A stretch of 64,000 bases of DNA from NCBI GenBank assembly GCA_965263285.1, contig CBDHHD010000016.1:1426001-1490000 (forward strand), read 5' to 3'. This DNA comes from JASGCP01 sp965263285. GTDB taxonomy: Bacteria; Bacteroidota; Bacteroidia; Chitinophagales; Chitinophagaceae. Shown here piece by piece: positions 61,409 to 64,000 of this stretch (within the stretch, counting starts at the first letter, position 1; the number at the start of each line of letters is the position of its first letter). The notes under the pieces are model-generated. The model had not been told where the DNA came from. It did no database searches and was given only the letters and a program-made list of their open reading frames with translations. The position numbers were made by a program, and so were the translations under genes.

Positions 61409-62173
61409 TTATGTATTTAATGTTTTAAAACCTCCATCTAAAGCATAATCTGTACCTGTTATAAAAGATGCTTCGTCAGAACAAATATATAATGCAAGGT
61501 TAGCTACTTCTTCAGGAGTGCCCATACGACCAATAGGCTGTGTTTTTGATAATTTATCAAACATTTCTTTTTCTTTGCCCGGATAGTTTTTGCTAAGATA
61601 GTTATCTACAAATGGAGTATGTATGCGTCCTGGAGAAATGCAATTACAACGAATGTGATGAGCTAAATAATCTTTTGCTATGCTAAGTGTCATAGCATAT
61701 ACTGCTCCTTTAGTCATAGAATAAGCAAATCTATCTGTTAATCCTACATGAGCAGCTACTGAACAAATATTTAAAATAATACCTGTTTTTTTTTCTTTCA
61801 TAATAGGTAAAATAGCATGACAACAATTATACACACTCTTAATATTTACTTGATACATCTTGTCAATATCAGCTTCTGTTGTTGTTTCTACTGTGCCAAT
61901 ATGTGATATCCCAGCATTATTAACAATAATATCAACAGGTCGAATGCTACCTAACACTTGGTTTACCTGAAGGGTATTGCTTACATCACATTGATAACCA
62001 ATTGCTTTACCTCCTAATTCAATAATTTCTTGTACTACTTTATTAGCAGGTTCTAAATGAATGTCAACCACATGTATTGTGGCTCCTTGTTTACTAAATG
62101 CTAAAGCAATTGATTTGCCTATTCCACTTGCTCCGCCGGTAACTATTACTGACTTATTTGTATATGATAACAT
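61409..62173 (-). CDS. SDR oxidoreductase (2-keto-3-deoxy-L-fuconate dehydrogenase-like)
   Basis: 254 residues, classical SDR: TGGASGIGKSIALAF, CDVSNTLQ, NNAGISH near 85, catalytic Ser in NICSVAAHVG and Tyr-Lys in YSMTKGAVYAM near 150-154, SPGRIHTPFVDNY and a C-terminal GTDYALDGGF. In the non-phosphorylated L-fucose route an SDR oxidises 2-keto-3-deoxy-L-fuconate before the FAH-type cleavage; the gene order SDR-FAH-FucP supports this. The dehydratase and lactonase of that route are not in the window. Own TACATTTG box upstream. Confidence 0.85.
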   Translation of the reverse strand: MLSYTNKSVIVTGGASGIGKSIALAFSKQGATIHVVDIHLEPANKVVQEIIELGGKAIGYQCDVSNTLQVNQVLGSIRPVDIIVNNAGISHIGTVETTTEADIDKMYQVNIKSVYNCCHAILPIMKEKKTGIILNICSVAAHVGLTDRFAYSMTKGAVYAMTLSIAKDYLAHHIRCNCISPGRIHTPFVDNYLSKNYPGKEKEMFDKLSKTQPIGRMGTPEEVANLALYICSDEASFITGTDYALDGGFKTLNT

Positions 62174-62219
62174 AAAATTGAAAGTTAAAATTTACTAATA
62201 CTATCTTAATTGAATACCA

Positions 62220-62227
62220 CAAATGTA
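62220..62227 (-). promoter_or_regulatory. Minus-7 box TACATTTG for the fucose-type operon
   Basis: Exact TAnnTTTG on the minus strand 46 bp before ATG 62173. Confidence 0.5.
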
Positions 62228-62329
62228 TATTTTTTTTAAATAAAAAAATGGGTTGAATTCAAGATTTAAGTGTAATATTTTTACAAATATAAAAAGTAAG
62301 TTGAATTTAAAAAAATATTTTTGTTTTTT

Positions 62330-62816
62330 GGCTACATCCTTTTTTAAGGTGCTAAGAGAAATACAGTTGTAACTACTTAGTTAACTCAATAGGTTTAATT
62401 AAGTGTATGGATGATCGAATAAATAATTATATAGTATGAAAATAATAGGAAGTATATGATGGGGACAGCCCTCAGATAAAGAGCGTTACAAAACGAGGCG
62501 AGCAAAGCGACCAGCGAGAATGTGGGGCGAAGTTTTTATATATGAATCGTTATGATGAGCATAAAGTATTTACATACAAGATAACTATGGATAAGCTCAT
62601 CATAACGATTCATACCTAACCGCCTCCCCTTCATTCTCGCTAGCGTAGCGAGCCGTAGTTTTGTAGCTCTTTATCTGCAGGCTTGATTTTTTCTTTGTTT
62701 CTTTCTTTTGTATCAAGACAAAAGAAAGAAAAAGATATAAAAAACGAGTATGAACCTATACATGAGTAGTTGCCATTTATTAAAAACCTCTTAACACCTT
62801 AAAAAAGGATTTAGCC
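62330..62816. mobile_element. GGCTAC-type foldback element with short-variant ends
   Basis: Left end GGCTACATCCTTTTTTAAGG continues as TGCTAAGAGAAATACAGTTG, the reverse complement of the ISAon1-like right terminus, and the right end is CTTAACACCTTAAAAAAGG then ATTTAGCC. The flanks TGTTTTTT (62322-62329) and TCTTTTTT (62817-62824) differ at one base and may be an 8-bp duplication. It separates the fucose-type operon from murB. Confidence 0.8.
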
Positions 62817-62844
62817 TCTTTTTTGAGGTGAAAAAATTCTTGCA

Positions 62845-63876
62845 TTACAAAATAATATTTACCTCGGGTTCTAAAGTAATATTAAATTTTTCTTTTATTG
62901 ATATAATAATTTGTTGAGCAAACTCCCATATATCTTGTCCTGTAGCCCCTCCTTCATTTATAATAACTAATGGTTGTAAATGATAGCAACTTACTGTTCC
63001 TGCTTTGTTTTTTTTGCCCTTCCAACCCGCCTCCTCTAATAACCAAGCGGCAGGAATTTTTATCTTTTCTTGATATGCAAATACGGTTGGAATAGAAGTG
63101 TATTTTTTTTGAAGTTGTTGATAGAGATCAAGAGGTATCATAGGATTTTTAAAAAAACTACCAGCATTTCCATATTCACTAGGTGCAGGCAACTTACTTC
63201 TACGAATATCTATTATTGTATCTGCAATTATTTGTGCAGAAAGCTGGTGGTTGTTAATTCCTTTATTCGCTAATGCTTGTTTAAGTGCATGATAGTGAAT
63301 ATGCCACTGAGGTTGCTTAGGAAGTTGAAATGTAACAGATAAAATAACTCCCTTATTTTTTAATATATGTTTAAAAATGCTATCTCGGTATCCAAAATTA
63401 CAGTCTTCTTTATAAAAAATTTTTATTTTTTTATTTATAAAATCATACCATTCTAAGGAATAAAAAACATCTTTTACCTCTACTCCATAAGCACCAATAT
63501 TTTGTATAGGGGCGGCTCCTACTGTGCCAGGAATAAGTGATAAATTTTCTAATCCTCCCCACTTATTTACTAAACAATAAGATACAAGTGCATGCCACTC
63601 TTCTCCAGCTGCTGCTTTAATATACCTATAATGCATATCTTCATCTACTTGTGCTATGCCTTTTAATGCTTGACAAACAACCGTTCCTTGATACGCTTGA
63701 TGTATAAATAATATATTACTTCCTCCTCCTAATATAAGCAACGGATGGCTACGCATATATATATCTGAAATATATTCTATATCTCTTATGTCATTTAATA
63801 CATAAAATGCTTTTACCCATACATCTATTCCAAATGTATAATGTGGTTTTATATTATAATGCTCTAATACATTCAT
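62845..63876 (-). CDS. murB: UDP-N-acetylenolpyruvoylglucosamine reductase
   Basis: 343 residues, the type I (E. coli-like) length. FAD/NADPH-dependent reduction giving UDP-N-acetylmuramate for peptidoglycan. PLLILGGGSNILFI near 45-58 binds FAD; NLSLIPGTVGAAPIQNIGAYGVEV near 112 (in two parts: NLSLIPGTVGAAPIQ, NIGAYGVEV); FGYRDSIFK with the Tyr/Arg of type I enzymes; the catalytic Ser in GNAGSFFKNP near 236; AAWLLEEAGWKGKK and the final EPEVNII with the catalytic Glu. Complete, monocistronic, exact TATATTTG box upstream. Confidence 0.94.
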   Translation of the reverse strand: MNVLEHYNIKPHYTFGIDVWVKAFYVLNDIRDIEYISDIYMRSHPLLILGGGSNILFIHQAYQGTVVCQALKGIAQVDEDMHYRYIKAAAGEEWHALVSYCLVNKWGGLENLSLIPGTVGAAPIQNIGAYGVEVKDVFYSLEWYDFINKKIKIFYKEDCNFGYRDSIFKHILKNKGVILSVTFQLPKQPQWHIHYHALKQALANKGINNHQLSAQIIADTIIDIRRSKLPAPSEYGNAGSFFKNPMIPLDLYQQLQKKYTSIPTVFAYQEKIKIPAAWLLEEAGWKGKKNKAGTVSCYHLQPLVIINEGGATGQDIWEFAQQIIISIKEKFNITLEPEVNIIL

Positions 63877-63893
63877 TGTAAAAGTTAATATAA

Positions 63894-63901
63894 CAAATAT
63901 A
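63894..63901 (-). promoter_or_regulatory. Minus-7 box TATATTTG for murB
   Basis: Exact TAnnTTTG on the minus strand 17 bp before ATG 63876. Confidence 0.5.
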
Positions 63902-63979
63902 CAATAAATCTTGTTTTGCTTATGTACAATTGCTCATCGCCTCATTAAAAAATTTTATCTTTTGTAGAAATAACAGACT

Positions 63980-64000
63980 TGATTAAATCCTTTTTTTAGC
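63980..64000. repeat. GGCTAC-type end cut by the window edge
   Basis: GATTAAATCCTTTTTTTAGC resembles an eroded GGCTAC-type end; an element may continue to the right of the window. Confidence 0.35.

Noticed and set aside
1..64000. CRISPR array
   Set aside because: Repeats are long, dispersed and palindromic, with no regular 20-40-bp repeat/spacer ladder and no cas genes.
1..64000. tRNA or rRNA genes
   Set aside because: I looked for T-loop (GGTTCRANNCC) and rRNA-like conserved blocks on both strands and saw none; a tRNA finder would be decisive.

Overview
Organism. This is AT-rich DNA (roughly 30 percent GC by eye) from a member of the Bacteroidota. The evidence is the TAnnTTTG minus-7 promoter box in front of many genes, the gliding-motility lipoprotein GldD, a Bacteroidota-type LptD, DUF2851, DUF1573 and IPExxxVDY family proteins, and ISAon1-, IS481- and IS256-type insertion sequences. 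Gene content (MEP isoprenoid pathway, LpxH/LptD, MurB, GatB) is that of a Gram-negative cell with LPS and a wall. Chitinophagales is my best guess, with low confidence. No rRNA, tRNA or CRISPR array was found.

Layout. 1-3.4 kb: dxr (cut by the window edge), a small conserved gene, a polyprenyl synthase and a DUF445-like membrane protein. 3.4-10.1 kb: a beta-propeller lipoprotein, an orphan histidine kinase and an IPExxxVDY gene lying among nested foldback repeats. 10.2-13 kb: an FKBP isomerase and a decayed ISAon1-type element split by an IS481-type element. 13-18.4 kb: a peptide-export operon (VKOR/thioredoxin fusion, C39-peptidase ABC transporter, HlyD adaptor). 18.5-31.8 kb: housekeeping genes (DUF2851, rlmB, metG, rsgA, a Spy-like protein, nif3, an ispF-dut fusion, GDPD, a methyltransferase). 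32.6-37.2 kb: lysC, a UvrD/PcrA helicase, xerD. 37.6 kb: a 61-residue secreted cysteine-knot-like peptide precursor. 38-47 kb: minus-strand operons (gatB with an inactivated OXA-like lipoprotein and rhodanese; persulfide-dioxygenase-like protein; DUF1573; an SDR-lipase-TPR-MBL operon). 48-50 kb: a KAP-type P-loop NTPase cassette between 37-bp direct repeats. 50-57 kb: gldD, a PLP gamma-lyase, lpxH, lptD. 58-59 kb: a decayed MotB/ZorB-like plus MotA/ZorA-like pair. 59-62 kb: an L-fucose-type catabolic operon. 62.8-63.9 kb: murB.

Repeats. The window is saturated with about 450-560-bp foldback elements (MITE-like) sharing one long imperfect-palindrome core but carrying three kinds of terminal inverted repeat, called here GGCTAC-, GGCATA- and GGTATA-type. 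Six insertions show perfect 8-bp target duplications. The GGCTAC ends are the same as the ends of local ISAon1-type transposase fragments (ISL3 group), so an ISAon1-like transposase is the probable mobiliser.

Two points stand out. First, an exporter with its own disulfide-forming partner together with a double-glycine-type precursor whose core has the six-cysteine spacing of an inhibitor cystine knot. Second, element ends of two types carry an outward TATCTTTG promoter box, and at two accessory, defence-like genes (the KAP NTPase and the ZorB-like pseudogene) the remnant of such an end appears to supply both promoter and start codon.
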